DNA of 64,000 nt from Streptomyces sp. DI166. Lineage in GTDB: Bacteria; Actinomycetota; Actinomycetes; Streptomycetales; Streptomycetaceae. Within the stretch, counting starts at the first letter, position 1; each line of letters begins with the position of its first letter. This document shows, piece by piece, positions 45,879-54,862 of this stretch. The notes under the pieces were generated by a model, which was not told the origin of the DNA, searched no databases, and was given only the letters and a program-made list of their open reading frames with translations. The translations under genes were made by a program, and so were the position numbers. The stretch is taken from positions 50,030-114,029 of the forward strand of contig NZ_FLSP01000014.1 in NCBI RefSeq assembly GCF_900091315.1, in the 5' to 3' direction.

Positions 45879-47375
45879 GTGAACGACAAGACCGCCGCAT
45901 ACGACGTGATCGTCGCCGGTGCCGGTCCCACCGGACTGATGCTGGCCGGGGAACTCGCCCTCGCGGGCGTGCGCTGCCGGGTCGTGGAGCGGCGCGAGGA
46001 CCGCACACGGGAGTCCCGGGCGCTGGGACTGCACGGCAGGACCATGGAGGTCCTCAACATGCGCGGCGTCGCCGACGAGGTACTGGCCCGCGCCAACCCG
46101 ATCCCGCGGGTGCGGGTGTCCCTCGGGCACTCCCTGTTCGACATGGGTGAACTCGCCACCGACTACGGTCAGTTGACGATCATCCCGCAGGGGGAGACCG
46201 AGGAGGTCCTGGAGAAGCGCGCCACCGCCCTCGGCGTGGTCGTGGACCGCGGCGTCAGTCTCACCGACTGCCGCCAGGACGGCGGCCTTGTCCACTGCAC
46301 CCTGGAGCAGGACGGCCGCACCTGGCAGGAGAGCGCCTCCTACCTCGTCGGCTGCGACGGCTCGCGCAGCCGGGTGCGGGAGGCGATGGGCGCCGACTTC
46401 ACCGGCGCCACCTACCCGTACACGATCATCGTCGCCGATGTGAAGCTCGGCACCCCGCTCGACGACCAGCTCCTCATCCGCGTCGGCCGCGCGGGGCTCG
46501 TGGTCGCGACCGACTTCGGCAACGGCTGGTACCGGATGGGCGTCATCGACCGGGAGAAGCCCTGGTCCGACGACCCGGTCACGCTCGCCGAGGTCGACCA
46601 GACCCTCGCCAAGCTGTTCGGCCGGGACATGCGGCCCAGCGAGCCGCTGTGGACCTCCCGCTTCCACATCCAGGAACGGCAGGCCTCCTTCTACCGCAAG
46701 GGCCGCATGCTCATCGCCGGGGACGCCGCGCACGTGCACTCCCCGCTCGGCGGCCAGGGCCTCAACCTCGGCATCCAGGACGCCATGAACCTCGGCTGGA
46801 AACTCGCCGCCGTGATCAACGGGCGGGCCGCCGACGACATCCTCGACACCTACGCCCTGGAACGGCGCCGGGTGTCGCAGGGCGTGATCAAGGTGACGGA
46901 CATCGCCACCCGCATGATGACCTCCGACAAGCTGCCCGCGCGCGTCGCCCGCAAGGCCGTGATGACCGTGGCCAGCCGCATCCCCAGGACCCACAAGGTC
47001 GCCGTCGGACACCTCTCGGGCATCGCCACCCGCTACCCCTCGATGTCGTCCGCCGTCGGCGCCTCGCCCCTCGTCGGCACCCGCGTCCCCGACCTCAGGA
47101 TCGCCGGGCACGGCGGGCCGCGGCACCTGCACGAAGTGCTGCGCCACGGCGGGTTCGTCCTCATCGAACGCGGGGACGGCGACCCGCTGCTGCCCTCGGT
47201 GCCCGAGGGCGAGGGCGTCCTTCTCCGGCTGCGCGGCCGGATCGTCGCCGACTCCGGCCCCTGGAGCGAACCGGAGGCCGTGCTGGTCCGCCCCGACGGC
47301 TACTGCGCCTGGGCCGGCCCGCGCCGCCGCGCCCAGGAACTCGCCCTCGCCCACCGGAGGTGGATCCAGGACTGA
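45879..47375 (+). CDS. Aromatic-polyketide FAD monooxygenase (PHBH/PgaE type)
   Basis: A 498-residue class A flavin hydroxylase. It has GAGPTG near residues 14-19, the FAD/NADPH segment YLVGCDGSRSRVRE and the second FAD motif LIAGDAAHVHSPLGGQGLNLGIQDA. A C-terminal thioredoxin-like domain (about 390-495) completes the type II polyketide oxygenase layout. Relatives such as PgaE hydroxylate angucycline or other aromatic cores using NAD(P)H directly, so it does not need the separate reductase. The GTG at 45879 has an AGAGAGG site. It sits between the two flavoprotein cassettes, 119 bp after the first, with no SARP-like repeat of its own seen. Confidence 0.9.
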   Translation: MNDKTAAYDVIVAGAGPTGLMLAGELALAGVRCRVVERREDRTRESRALGLHGRTMEVLNMRGVADEVLARANPIPRVRVSLGHSLFDMGELATDYGQLTIIPQGETEEVLEKRATALGVVVDRGVSLTDCRQDGGLVHCTLEQDGRTWQESASYLVGCDGSRSRVREAMGADFTGATYPYTIIVADVKLGTPLDDQLLIRVGRAGLVVATDFGNGWYRMGVIDREKPWSDDPVTLAEVDQTLAKLFGRDMRPSEPLWTSRFHIQERQASFYRKGRMLIAGDAAHVHSPLGGQGLNLGIQDAMNLGWKLAAVINGRAADDILDTYALERRRVSQGVIKVTDIATRMMTSDKLPARVARKAVMTVASRIPRTHKVAVGHLSGIATRYPSMSSAVGASPLVGTRVPDLRIAGHGGPRHLHEVLRHGGFVLIERGDGDPLLPSVPEGEGVLLRLRGRIVADSGPWSEPEAVLVRPDGYCAWAGPRRRAQELALAHRRWIQD

Positions 47376-47416
47376 CCTGCCCCGCGGGCGAGGCGGCGGT
47401 GGTGCACGGCCGGTCC

Positions 47417-47459
47417 CTGAGCCGTGGCTGAGTGGGGCTTGAGCCGGTGGTCCTAGCTT
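47417..47459 (+). promoter_or_regulatory. Candidate SARP-type promoter of the second flavoprotein cassette
   Basis: CTGAG (47417-47421), CTGAG (47428-47432) and TTGAG (47439-47443) are spaced exactly 11 bp. TAGCTT (47454-47459) follows at the common distance. CTTGGCCG around and after the -10 is shared with the promoter at 42261. Confidence 0.65.
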
Positions 47460-47497
47460 GGCCGAAACGGATGCCGGGATCGACCAAGGAGAGGCTC

Positions 47498-49234
47498 ATG
47501 CCGACTCGCTCGAAGCACCCTACGTCGCCGCAGTACGACGTGGCCATCCTGGGTTCGGGCCTGGCGGGCACCACGCTGGCCGCCTGCCTCGCCCGCAACG
47601 GCGCGAAGGTGCTCGTCCTCGACGCGGGTACGCACCCTCGCTTCGCCATCGGGGAGTCCACCATCCCGTACACCTCGATGCTGATGCGGCTGGTCAGCGA
47701 GCGGTACGGGGTGCCGGAGATCAAGTGGCTCACCACGTTCGAGTCCGTGCAGTCAAAGATCTCCACGAACTGCGGCGTCAAGCGCAACTTCGGCTTTCTC
47801 TACCACCGCGAGGGCGCCCGGCAGAACCCACTGGAGACCAACGAGTTCCCGATCCCGAAGATCACCCATACCGAGAACCACTTCTTCCGCCAGGACGTCG
47901 ACGCCTGGATGCTCACCGTGGCCATCAAGTACGGGGCCGAGGTCCGTCAGCAGACGAAGATCGTCGACGCCGAGTTCGACGACGACGGCGTCACCGTCAT
48001 CCCCACCACCGGCGACCCGGTGCGGGTGAAGTTCCTCGTCGACGCGAGCGGCCACCGCTCGCCGCTGGCGGAGAAGTTCGGGCTGCGCGAGGAGCCGAGC
48101 CGGCTGCGCCACCAGTCGCGCTCGCTCTTCACGCACATGATCGGCGTCAAGCCGTGGGAGGAGACCGTCCCCAAGGGCAGCCACAAGAACCCCAGCCCGT
48201 GGAGCCAGGGCACCTTGCACCACATGTTCGAGGGCGGCTGGATGTGGGTCATTCCCTTCAACAACCACCCGCGCGCCACCAACCCGCTGTGCAGCGTGGG
48301 CCTCAACCTCGACCCGCGGATCCACCCCGTGCCGGACTGCTCCCCCGAGGAGGAGTTCCGCCGGTTCATCGCCAAGTACCCGGACATCGCCCCGCAGTTC
48401 GAGGGCGCCATCACCACCCGGGACTGGGTGCGCACCGAACGGCTGCAGTACTCCTCCAAGCAGACCGTCGGCTACCGCTGGTGCCTGACCTCCCACGCGG
48501 CCGGCTTCGTGGACGCGCTGTTCTCCCGCGGCCTGTCCAACACCATGGAGATCATCCACGCGCTCACCTGGCGGCTGCTGGACGCCATCAAGGAGGACGA
48601 CTTCGCCGTCGAGCGCTTCGAGTACGTCCAGGAGCTGGAGCAGGGCCTGCTCGACTTCAACGACGACCTCGTCGCCAACGCCTACACCTCCACCAAGAGC
48701 TGGTTCCTGTGGAACGCCTACTACCGCTCCTGGGTGCTCGGCCAGGCGCTCGCCACCTTCGAGATCAACCGCGCCTACGCCTGGTTCCTGGAGGACCACG
48801 ACCCGAAGGTCCTGGAGCGGCTGGAGCGCCAGGCCCCGGACGGCGCCATCCCCGACTACGCGCCCCTGCGCGAGCTGCTCAAGGGGATGAGCGAGGCGAT
48901 CCAGGACGTGCAGCACGGGCGCCGCGAGGACCGGGAGGCCGCCGACCGCATCATGGCGCTGCTCGGCAAGGCCGACTTCATCCCGCCCGTCTTCGGCCTC
49001 GCCGACCCCGACAACCACTGGACGGACGTCACCCCCGTCAAGCTGGCCAAGACCCTGCACTGGTCGCGCACCAACGCGCCCAAGGAGATCGGCGACCTGA
49101 CCTGGGAAGGGCTCACGCTCTTCATGAAGAAGCGCTTCGACCGCGACGAGTTCCAGCTTGCCGAGGAGCTCAAGCACACGGTCGCGGGCTGGCCGGTGAT
49201 CGGGCGGGCCTTCCGGGTCCCCGAGCCCGAGTGA
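47498..49234 (+). CDS. Halogenase-like FAD-dependent oxidoreductase 3 (type A copy)
   Basis: 578 residues, near-duplicate of the protein at 42330. Long identical stretches include GESTIPYTS, ERYGVP and SRGLSNTMEIIHAL. The fingerprint WMWVIP (starting W248) is intact and Lys95 in GVKRNFGF is conserved. A longer frame could begin at 47432, but the ATG at 47498 follows AAGGAGAGG in a leader identical to that of the first copy, so it is the clear start. Differences concentrate in the C-terminal region after about residue 390, which may tune substrate choice. It begins the second cassette, and the type B copy follows 54 bp downstream. Confidence 0.83.
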   Translation: MPTRSKHPTSPQYDVAILGSGLAGTTLAACLARNGAKVLVLDAGTHPRFAIGESTIPYTSMLMRLVSERYGVPEIKWLTTFESVQSKISTNCGVKRNFGFLYHREGARQNPLETNEFPIPKITHTENHFFRQDVDAWMLTVAIKYGAEVRQQTKIVDAEFDDDGVTVIPTTGDPVRVKFLVDASGHRSPLAEKFGLREEPSRLRHQSRSLFTHMIGVKPWEETVPKGSHKNPSPWSQGTLHHMFEGGWMWVIPFNNHPRATNPLCSVGLNLDPRIHPVPDCSPEEEFRRFIAKYPDIAPQFEGAITTRDWVRTERLQYSSKQTVGYRWCLTSHAAGFVDALFSRGLSNTMEIIHALTWRLLDAIKEDDFAVERFEYVQELEQGLLDFNDDLVANAYTSTKSWFLWNAYYRSWVLGQALATFEINRAYAWFLEDHDPKVLERLERQAPDGAIPDYAPLRELLKGMSEAIQDVQHGRREDREAADRIMALLGKADFIPPVFGLADPDNHWTDVTPVKLAKTLHWSRTNAPKEIGDLTWEGLTLFMKKRFDRDEFQLAEELKHTVAGWPVIGRAFRVPEPE

Positions 49235-49288
49235 CCGCACCCCCCCGGATCCCGAGACCAGCAGCCCGACAAGCCTGAGGAGTTCCCC

Positions 49289-50968
49289 GTGTCCGACAGC
49301 CCCGCCCTGGTCAGCGGCCCGGAGCCGGTGTACGACGTGGCGATCCTGGGGTCCGGCATCGCCGGCTCCATGCTCGCCGCGATCCTGGCCCGCAACGGCG
49401 TCAAGGTCCTGCTCCTGGACGCCTCGGCCCACCCGCGCTTCGCGATCGGCGAGTCGACCATCCCGTACACCCTGGTGTGCCTGCGCACGATAGCCGAGCG
49501 CTACGACGTGCCCGAGATCAAGACGCTGGCCACCTTCACCAACAGCACCAAGGTGCTCGGCCCCAAGTTCGGGGTGAAGAAGCACTTCAGCTTCCTGCTC
49601 CACCACGAGGGCCAGGAGCAGGACCCCCAGGAGGTCAACCAGTTCGGCACGCCCGGCCTGCTGCACGAGGCGAGCCACCTGTACCGGCAGGACACCGACC
49701 TCTACATGTTCCACACGGCCCTGAAGTACGGCGCCCACGCGCGGCAGAACTTCCGGGTCTCCGACATCGACTTCGACGACAGCGGGGTCACCCTCTCCAC
49801 CGCCGGGGGCGAGCAGTACCGCGCCCGCTACGTCGTCGACGCCAGCGGCTACCGGTCCCCGCTCGCGGACAAGTTCAACCTGCGCGAGGACCCCTGCCGG
49901 TTCAAGCACCACTCGCGGTCCATGTGGAACCACATGACCAACGTGCGGCGCACCGACGACCTGTTCACCCACCGCAGCAAGGAGGACACCCCGCCCTCCC
50001 CGTGGTACCAGGGCACCGTGCACCACATGTTCGAGCGCGGCTGGTTCTGGGTGATCGGCTTCGACAACCACGAGTGGTCCCGCAACCCGCTGTGCAGCGT
50101 CGGCCTCACCCTCGACCCGCGCAAGTACCCCAAGTCCGCGGACATGACGCCGGAGGAGGAGTTCTTCTCCTACGCCTCCCGCTTCCCGGACATCGCCCGC
50201 CAGTACGAGGGCGCCAAGGCGGTGCGCAACTGGGTCTCCACCGACCGCCTCCAGTACTCCTCGCGCCAGTGCGCCGGCGACCGTTGGTTCCTGCTCTCGC
50301 ACGCGGCCGGCTTCCTCGACCCGCTGTACTCGCGCGGCCTGTCCAACACCGCCGAGGCCATCAACAGCCTCACCTGGCGGCTGCTGGAGGCCGTCAAGGA
50401 CGGTGACTTCTCCCGCGAGCGCTTCGACTACGTCGACCGCATGCAGCAGGGCCTGTTCGACTACAACGACTCCCTGGTCAACGCCTCCTTCATCTCCTGG
50501 AGCGACTACGACCTGTGGACCGCCGTCTACCGGATGTGGGCCTGGGGCGCCAACGCGGGCACCTACCGGCTGTCCGAGGGCCTGTTCAAGTACTTCAAGG
50601 ACGGCAACGAGCAGCACTTCAAGGACCTGGAGAAGGCCCCGCACCTCGGCCTGTACTGGCCGGACCACGACGGCTTCAAGGATCTGTACGACCTGATGAT
50701 CGGGCAGGTGGACGAGTACGAGGCGGGGAAGATCACCGCCCGCGAGGCCGCCGACACGATCTACGAACAGCTGCAGAGCGTGAACTTCGTGCCGAAGAAC
50801 TTCGGCTTCTCCGAGCGCAAGCTGCGCTTCATGATCCCCGGCCCCAAGACCATCCTGAAGACCGCCCGTTGGCTGCACACCGAGGCTGACCCGGTGGTCA
50901 AGCGGATGATGACGGGCAACGGGCGGGAGGCCGTCAAGGCGAAGCTGCGCGGCAAGCGCATCTTCTGA
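49289..50968 (+). CDS. Halogenase-like FAD-dependent oxidoreductase 4 (type B copy)
   Basis: 559 residues, sister of the protein at 44104 (shared HEASHLYRQD/HLASHYFRQD region, ALKYG, and GKRIF at the end). FAD motif GSGIAG, GESTIPYT present, Lys97-Lys98 in GVKKHFSF. The fingerprint is altered to WFWVIG (starting W252), with Gly257 in place of the final Pro. The flavin-site segment is AAGFLDPLYSRGLSNT with Tyr for Phe. The change may affect the flavin-to-substrate tunnel, so halogenation is less certain than for copies 1-3. The GTG start follows GAGGAG. It is followed by a hairpin and then the fifth copy. Confidence 0.8.
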   Translation: MSDSPALVSGPEPVYDVAILGSGIAGSMLAAILARNGVKVLLLDASAHPRFAIGESTIPYTLVCLRTIAERYDVPEIKTLATFTNSTKVLGPKFGVKKHFSFLLHHEGQEQDPQEVNQFGTPGLLHEASHLYRQDTDLYMFHTALKYGAHARQNFRVSDIDFDDSGVTLSTAGGEQYRARYVVDASGYRSPLADKFNLREDPCRFKHHSRSMWNHMTNVRRTDDLFTHRSKEDTPPSPWYQGTVHHMFERGWFWVIGFDNHEWSRNPLCSVGLTLDPRKYPKSADMTPEEEFFSYASRFPDIARQYEGAKAVRNWVSTDRLQYSSRQCAGDRWFLLSHAAGFLDPLYSRGLSNTAEAINSLTWRLLEAVKDGDFSRERFDYVDRMQQGLFDYNDSLVNASFISWSDYDLWTAVYRMWAWGANAGTYRLSEGLFKYFKDGNEQHFKDLEKAPHLGLYWPDHDGFKDLYDLMIGQVDEYEAGKITAREAADTIYEQLQSVNFVPKNFGFSERKLRFMIPGPKTILKTARWLHTEADPVVKRMMTGNGREAVKAKLRGKRIF

Positions 50969-50977
50969 CCGCGCGCG

Positions 50978-51005
50978 GGGCGCCGGTCCCACGGGACCGG
51001 CGCCC
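50978..51005 (+). terminator. Hairpin between flavoproteins 4 and 5
   Basis: A perfect 12-bp stem (50978-50989 with 50994-51005) with a 4-nt loop starts 10 bp after the stop codon of copy 4. There is no T-tract; it may reduce expression of the fifth gene. Confidence 0.6.
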
Positions 51006-51045
51006 ATGCGTGTGTCCAGGGAGAGAACCGAGGGGAGTTGAACCC

Positions 51046-52725
51046 ATGAAGATCAACCGAACCGCCCCCGACGGCGACCGCGCGGCTCCTCCCGCGGATT
51101 TCCGGGAGAGGTACGACGTCGCGGTACTCGGGGGCACCATGGCCGGCGGCCTGCTCGCCGCCGTCCTGGCCCGGCAGGGCGTACGGGTGCTGGTGGTGCC
51201 CGGTGCCGAGGACCGCAGCGAGCCGTCCGGCGAGACCACCGTGCCCTACACGGCCGAGGTGTTCCTGCTGCTGGCCAAGCGCTTCGACATCCCGGAGATC
51301 GCCGCCTTCGGCCTGTTCCCGGACCTGCCGGCGGACGTACGGCGCGACAGCGGCGTCAAGAAGAGCCTCGGCTTCCTCTACCACCGGGTCGGCCGGCCGC
51401 AGAGCCCCGAGGAGAGCATCCAGTTCAACGTGCCCGGCGAGCACGCCGAATGGCACCTGGAGCGGCGCACCGTCGACGCGTACACCCTGCGCATCGCCCA
51501 CCGCTACGGCGCCGCGATCCTGCCGCACGGGGTGCACGCCACCGACGCCTGGACCGAGGAGGACGGGGCGCGCGTCGAGACCACCGACGGGCATGTGTGG
51601 AAGGCCCGTTACCTGGTCGACGTCAGCGGACCCGGCTCCTTCCTGGTGGCCCGCAACGGCGGCGACGACCCCGAGCCGCGGCTGAAACTGCGCTCCCGCG
51701 TCATCGCCACCCACATGACCGGCGTGACCCCCTTCGAGGACGTGCGGCCGGTCGCCGAGTACCCGAAGGCCACCGCCTGGTCCGAGGGCACCGTCCACCA
51801 CCTCTTCGACGGCGGCTGGATCCAGCTGGTCCGCTTCGACAACCACCCCGGCGGCGCCAACCCGGCCACCGGAGTCACCCTCAGCCTCGACCCCGACCGC
51901 TGGGGCCACCTTCCGGACGACCCGGAGAAGGCGTTCCGCACGGTAGTCGAGCAATTCCCCGATATGGACAAGCAGTTCGCCTCCGCGACCGCGGTCCGCC
52001 CGTGGACCAGCGCCCCGCTGTGGCAGCGCACCGCCGCGAAGACCTACGGGGACCGCTGGTTCGCGCTGGAGCGCACCGCCTCCCGCAACGACCTGTTCCT
52101 CTCCCGCGACGTCACCATGGCCACCGAGGTCGTGCACGCGCTGGCCGGGGTGCTCGTCCCGGCCGTGCGCCGCGACGACTTCTCCGTCGCCCCGTTCGCC
52201 AAGGTGGCCGCCTTCCAGGACGAGCTGGCCGCCTTCAACGACCGCTGGCTGGCCTGCGCCCGGACCGCCGCCCAGGACTTCCAGCTGTACAACGCCTTCT
52301 CGCGGGTCTGGCTGCTCTGGCAGATCCTCGCCGACCTCTCGCTCAAGCGGGCCCGGCTGGACTGCGAGTCGAGCGCGGGGCGGGACTGGTCGGCCGTGGA
52401 GCGCTTCGAGCTGGGCGGCATCTGGTTCCACGTCCCCGAGGGCCTGCGCGGGGTCATCGACCGGTCCTTGAAGACCATCGAGCGGGTCGGCTCGGGCGAC
52501 CTGCGGCCGAGCCCGGCGGCGGAGAGCATCTTCGCGGAGCTGCGCCGGGAGAAGTTCATCCCGCCGCTGTACGCCTTCGGCGACCCGGACGCCCGCGTCT
52601 ACCACTTCACCATCCCCAAGCGGCTGAAGATGCTGTGGTGGGTCAAGACCGCGGCCCCCGCGGACTTCCGCCGCCTGCTCACCCGGGACAACGTCACCTC
52701 GGTCACCTCGGCGTCCTCGCGCTGA
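51046..52725 (+). CDS. Diverged halogenase-like flavoprotein 5 with lost fingerprint
   Basis: 559 residues, clearly a member of the same family: VAVLGGTMAGG FAD region, GETTVPYT, Lys105 in GVKKSLGF, HMTGV and DGGWI...FDNHP. However, the WxWxIP fingerprint has become W258-I-Q-L-V-R263, and the SRGLSNT flavin-binding loop is replaced by FLSRDVTMATEVV after a LERTASRND segment. The FAD motif is also atypical (GGTMAGG). The frame is intact and well translated (AGGGGAG site), so it is not a pseudogene. It more likely has a changed function: a dehydrogenase, cyclase or structural partner of the active paralogues. It ends the second cassette before a double terminator. Confidence 0.75.
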   Translation: MKINRTAPDGDRAAPPADFRERYDVAVLGGTMAGGLLAAVLARQGVRVLVVPGAEDRSEPSGETTVPYTAEVFLLLAKRFDIPEIAAFGLFPDLPADVRRDSGVKKSLGFLYHRVGRPQSPEESIQFNVPGEHAEWHLERRTVDAYTLRIAHRYGAAILPHGVHATDAWTEEDGARVETTDGHVWKARYLVDVSGPGSFLVARNGGDDPEPRLKLRSRVIATHMTGVTPFEDVRPVAEYPKATAWSEGTVHHLFDGGWIQLVRFDNHPGGANPATGVTLSLDPDRWGHLPDDPEKAFRTVVEQFPDMDKQFASATAVRPWTSAPLWQRTAAKTYGDRWFALERTASRNDLFLSRDVTMATEVVHALAGVLVPAVRRDDFSVAPFAKVAAFQDELAAFNDRWLACARTAAQDFQLYNAFSRVWLLWQILADLSLKRARLDCESSAGRDWSAVERFELGGIWFHVPEGLRGVIDRSLKTIERVGSGDLRPSPAAESIFAELRREKFIPPLYAFGDPDARVYHFTIPKRLKMLWWVKTAAPADFRRLLTRDNVTSVTSASSR

Positions 52726-52737
52726 GACACCCGCTCA

Positions 52738-52776
52738 GGACGGTGCCGCCGCTGCCCGCGGCGGCACCGTCCTTTT
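52738..52776. terminator. Rho-independent terminator after flavoprotein 5
   Basis: A perfect 14-bp stem (52738-52751 with 52759-52772), 7-nt loop, followed by TTTT. Confidence 0.92.
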
Positions 52777-52804
52777 GCCGTGTCCAACGCGGGTGCCGCA
52801 CACA

Positions 52805-52842
52805 CCAGAACCCGGCGTGGGTGGGGCCACGCCGGGTTCTGG
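52805..52842. terminator. Second hairpin between convergent operons
   Basis: A perfect 16-bp stem (52805-52820 with 52827-52842) and 6-nt loop, 17 bp past the stop codon of the leftward flavin reductase gene. It probably terminates that operon. Confidence 0.85.
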
Positions 52843-52859
52843 AGGTGCTGCTCGGTGGG

Positions 52860-53381
52860 TCAGGCCGCCGAGGACGGCAGCAGCCGGGCGTAGCTGCCCC
52901 GCCAGTAGGTGAGCGGGAACCGCCCCTCCGCGCTGTCGCCGCCCACCACCCGGCCGATCAGCAGGGTGTGGTCGCCGGCCTCCACCGCGTCGTGCAGTTC
53001 GCACTCCGCGTGCCCGACCGTGACCGCCAGCAGCGGCGTCCCGGTCACCGGGCCCGGCGTCCAGCGGACCCGCTCGAACTTGTCCTGGGCGCCGGAGGCG
53101 AACAGCTGGGACGCCATCTGGCCCTGCGAACCGAGGATGTTGACGGAGAACTGCGCCCGGTCCAGCACCGCGCGCAGGGTGCCGCTGCGGTTGCTGACGC
53201 TGGCCAGCAGCAGCGGCGGGTCCACGGAGACACTGCACACCGCGGAGCAGGTCAGCCCGCGCGGCTCGTCCTCCTTGTCCAGGGTGGTCACGATGGAGAC
53301 ACCACTGGCCAGCGAGGCCATGACGGTACGGAACAGCTGGATGTCGACGGACGGGGCCAGCGTGGGCATGGCGGTCTGCAT
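52860..53381 (-). CDS. HpaC-like NAD(P)H:flavin reductase
   Basis: A 173-residue flavin reductase-like protein of the HpaC/ActVB family. It has the N-terminal FRTVMASLASGVSIVTT, the SNRSGTLRAV loop, FSVNILG and the conserved AGDHTLLIGRVVGG with the His near the flavin. It should supply FMNH2 or FADH2 by diffusion to the group-D monooxygenase (15790), the halogenase (24657) and the halogenase-like set. No other reductase is visible. The ATG at 53381 overlaps the TGA of the adenylation gene (TGATG); a GTG at 53384 is the alternative. It is last in the six-gene leftward operon that begins with korA. Confidence 0.9.
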   Translation of the reverse strand: MQTAMPTLAPSVDIQLFRTVMASLASGVSIVTTLDKEDEPRGLTCSAVCSVSVDPPLLLASVSNRSGTLRAVLDRAQFSVNILGSQGQMASQLFASGAQDKFERVRWTPGPVTGTPLLAVTVGHAECELHDAVEAGDHTLLIGRVVGGDSAEGRFPLTYWRGSYARLLPSSAA

Positions 53382-54862
53382 CACAGCTCACCCGCCTCAA
53401 CGGCCGTCACCAGCGCGGCACGGTGCAGCTTGCCGTTCGGTGTCCTCGGCAGGTCCTCGGCGATGTGCAAACGGTCGATGTTCATATAGGTGGGCAACCT
53501 TTCCGCACAACGGCGTTTGATGGCGAGCAGGGAGGGCCGCTGCCCCGGCGACGGGACGACGACCGCGTGCAGTTGGGACGTGAGGCCGGTGCCGATCACC
53601 AGAACCGTCACCTCGGCGACGGATTCGAGGGTGCCGATGGCCGCCTCGATCTCGCCCAGCTCGATCCGGTTGCCGCGGACCTTGACCATGTGGTCGCGGC
53701 GACCGACGTACTCCAGGTTCCCGTCCGCGTCCAGGCGGGCGATGTCGCCCGTGCGGTACGGGCCCTCGTGGGGGCCGCGCCCCCAGTAGCCCAGCATCAC
53801 CGTCGGACCGGTGACGACGACCTCGCCCTCACCGTTCTCCACGCCGTCCAGCGTGACGGTGTCACCGGAGCAGGCCTTGCCGATCGGCAGCGGCGACTCC
53901 CGCTCCAGGTCGGCCTCGGTCACCTCGTAGGAGGTGCACACATTGGTCTCGGTGGGGCCGTACCAGTTCAGCAGCCGCACCCCCGGCCAGGCCTTGCGCA
54001 GCTCCTGGACGTGGTGGATGGCGAACGGCTCGCCGGCGAACAGACAGACCCGCAGCGACGACGGCGGGGGCCCGTCCAGCAGGCCGCCCTCACGCATCAT
54101 CAGGCTGATCGCGGACGGCACCGAGTACCAGACGGTGATCAGCCGCTGCCGCATGAACTCCGCCAACTGCACCGGCGCGTACGCCAGTTCCTCGGGCACC
54201 AGGTGCACCGAGGCGCCGGCGGCGAAGGCGCCGTACAGGTCGAAGACGGACAGGTCGAAGTTGAACGGCGCGTGGTTGGACAGCCGGTCGGAGACGGTGA
54301 GCTGCAGCTCCTCCACCGCCCAGTCCACGAACGCCAGCGCGTTGCGGTGGCTGATCATCACGCCCTTGGGCTCACCGGTGGAGCCCGAGGTGTAGAGGAT
54401 GTACGCCGGGTCGTCCGGCTCGTTCTTGTAGTGGGTCGGGCGCGCGCCCTCCTCGGCCCGGCCGCGCAGCTCCTCGAAACCGGCCAGCGGCGCCGCGTCG
54501 AACCCGGCCGCCCCGGCCCGCTCCACGCCGCCCGGGTCGGCCACCACCAGCTTGGGTTCGCAGCCGGCCGCGATCCGCGCCACCCGGGCGGGCGGGTTGG
54601 AGCCGGTGACCGGCACGTACAGGGCGCCGATGCGCAGCGCGCCCTGCATCACGGCGATGGCGTCGACGCTCTTGTGGCTCCATATGATCACGCGGTCGCC
54701 GACTCCCACCCCGCTCTCCCGCAGGGCCGCGGCGTACCGGTCGGCGAGCCGGTCGAGCTTGCGGTAGTCGATGGGGCCGTCCGCCCCGTGCACCGCCACC
54801 GAGTACGGATAGCGCCGGGCGGAGTCGTACAGCAGGCGGTGCAGGCTGACGTTGGTGCTCAT
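53381..54862 (-). CDS. Free-standing adenylation enzyme, probable proline:carrier ligase
   Basis: A 493-residue amino-acid adenylation protein without condensation or carrier domains. The core motif YTSGSTGEPKG is at residues 158-168, followed by NHAPFNFDLSVFDLYGAF, NWYGPTE, YRTGDIARLDADG, GRRDHMVKVRGNRIELGEIE and the terminal PRTPNGKLHRA with its catalytic Lys. It overlaps the prolyl-carrier dehydrogenase gene by four bases (ATGA), the same pairing as PltF/PltE and RedM/RedW. L-proline is therefore the predicted substrate, loaded on the PltL-like carrier at 26026. Substrate is inferred from context; I did not decode the specificity pocket. Confidence 0.85.
   Translation of the reverse strand: MSTNVSLHRLLYDSARRYPYSVAVHGADGPIDYRKLDRLADRYAAALRESGVGVGDRVIIWSHKSVDAIAVMQGALRIGALYVPVTGSNPPARVARIAAGCEPKLVVADPGGVERAGAAGFDAAPLAGFEELRGRAEEGARPTHYKNEPDDPAYILYTSGSTGEPKGVMISHRNALAFVDWAVEELQLTVSDRLSNHAPFNFDLSVFDLYGAFAAGASVHLVPEELAYAPVQLAEFMRQRLITVWYSVPSAISLMMREGGLLDGPPPSSLRVCLFAGEPFAIHHVQELRKAWPGVRLLNWYGPTETNVCTSYEVTEADLERESPLPIGKACSGDTVTLDGVENGEGEVVVTGPTVMLGYWGRGPHEGPYRTGDIARLDADGNLEYVGRRDHMVKVRGNRIELGEIEAAIGTLESVAEVTVLVIGTGLTSQLHAVVVPSPGQRPSLLAIKRRCAERLPTYMNIDRLHIAEDLPRTPNGKLHRAALVTAVEAGEL

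Noticed and set aside
45879..47375. Sixth member of the halogenase-like series
   Set aside because: It has class A hydroxylase motifs (GDAAHVHSPLGGQGLN) and a thioredoxin-like C-terminus and lacks WxWxIP.
51046..52725. Fifth flavoprotein as a pseudogene
   Set aside because: The frame is full length with a good ribosome site, conserved Lys and normal codon use; only specific motifs changed, which suits altered function better than decay.
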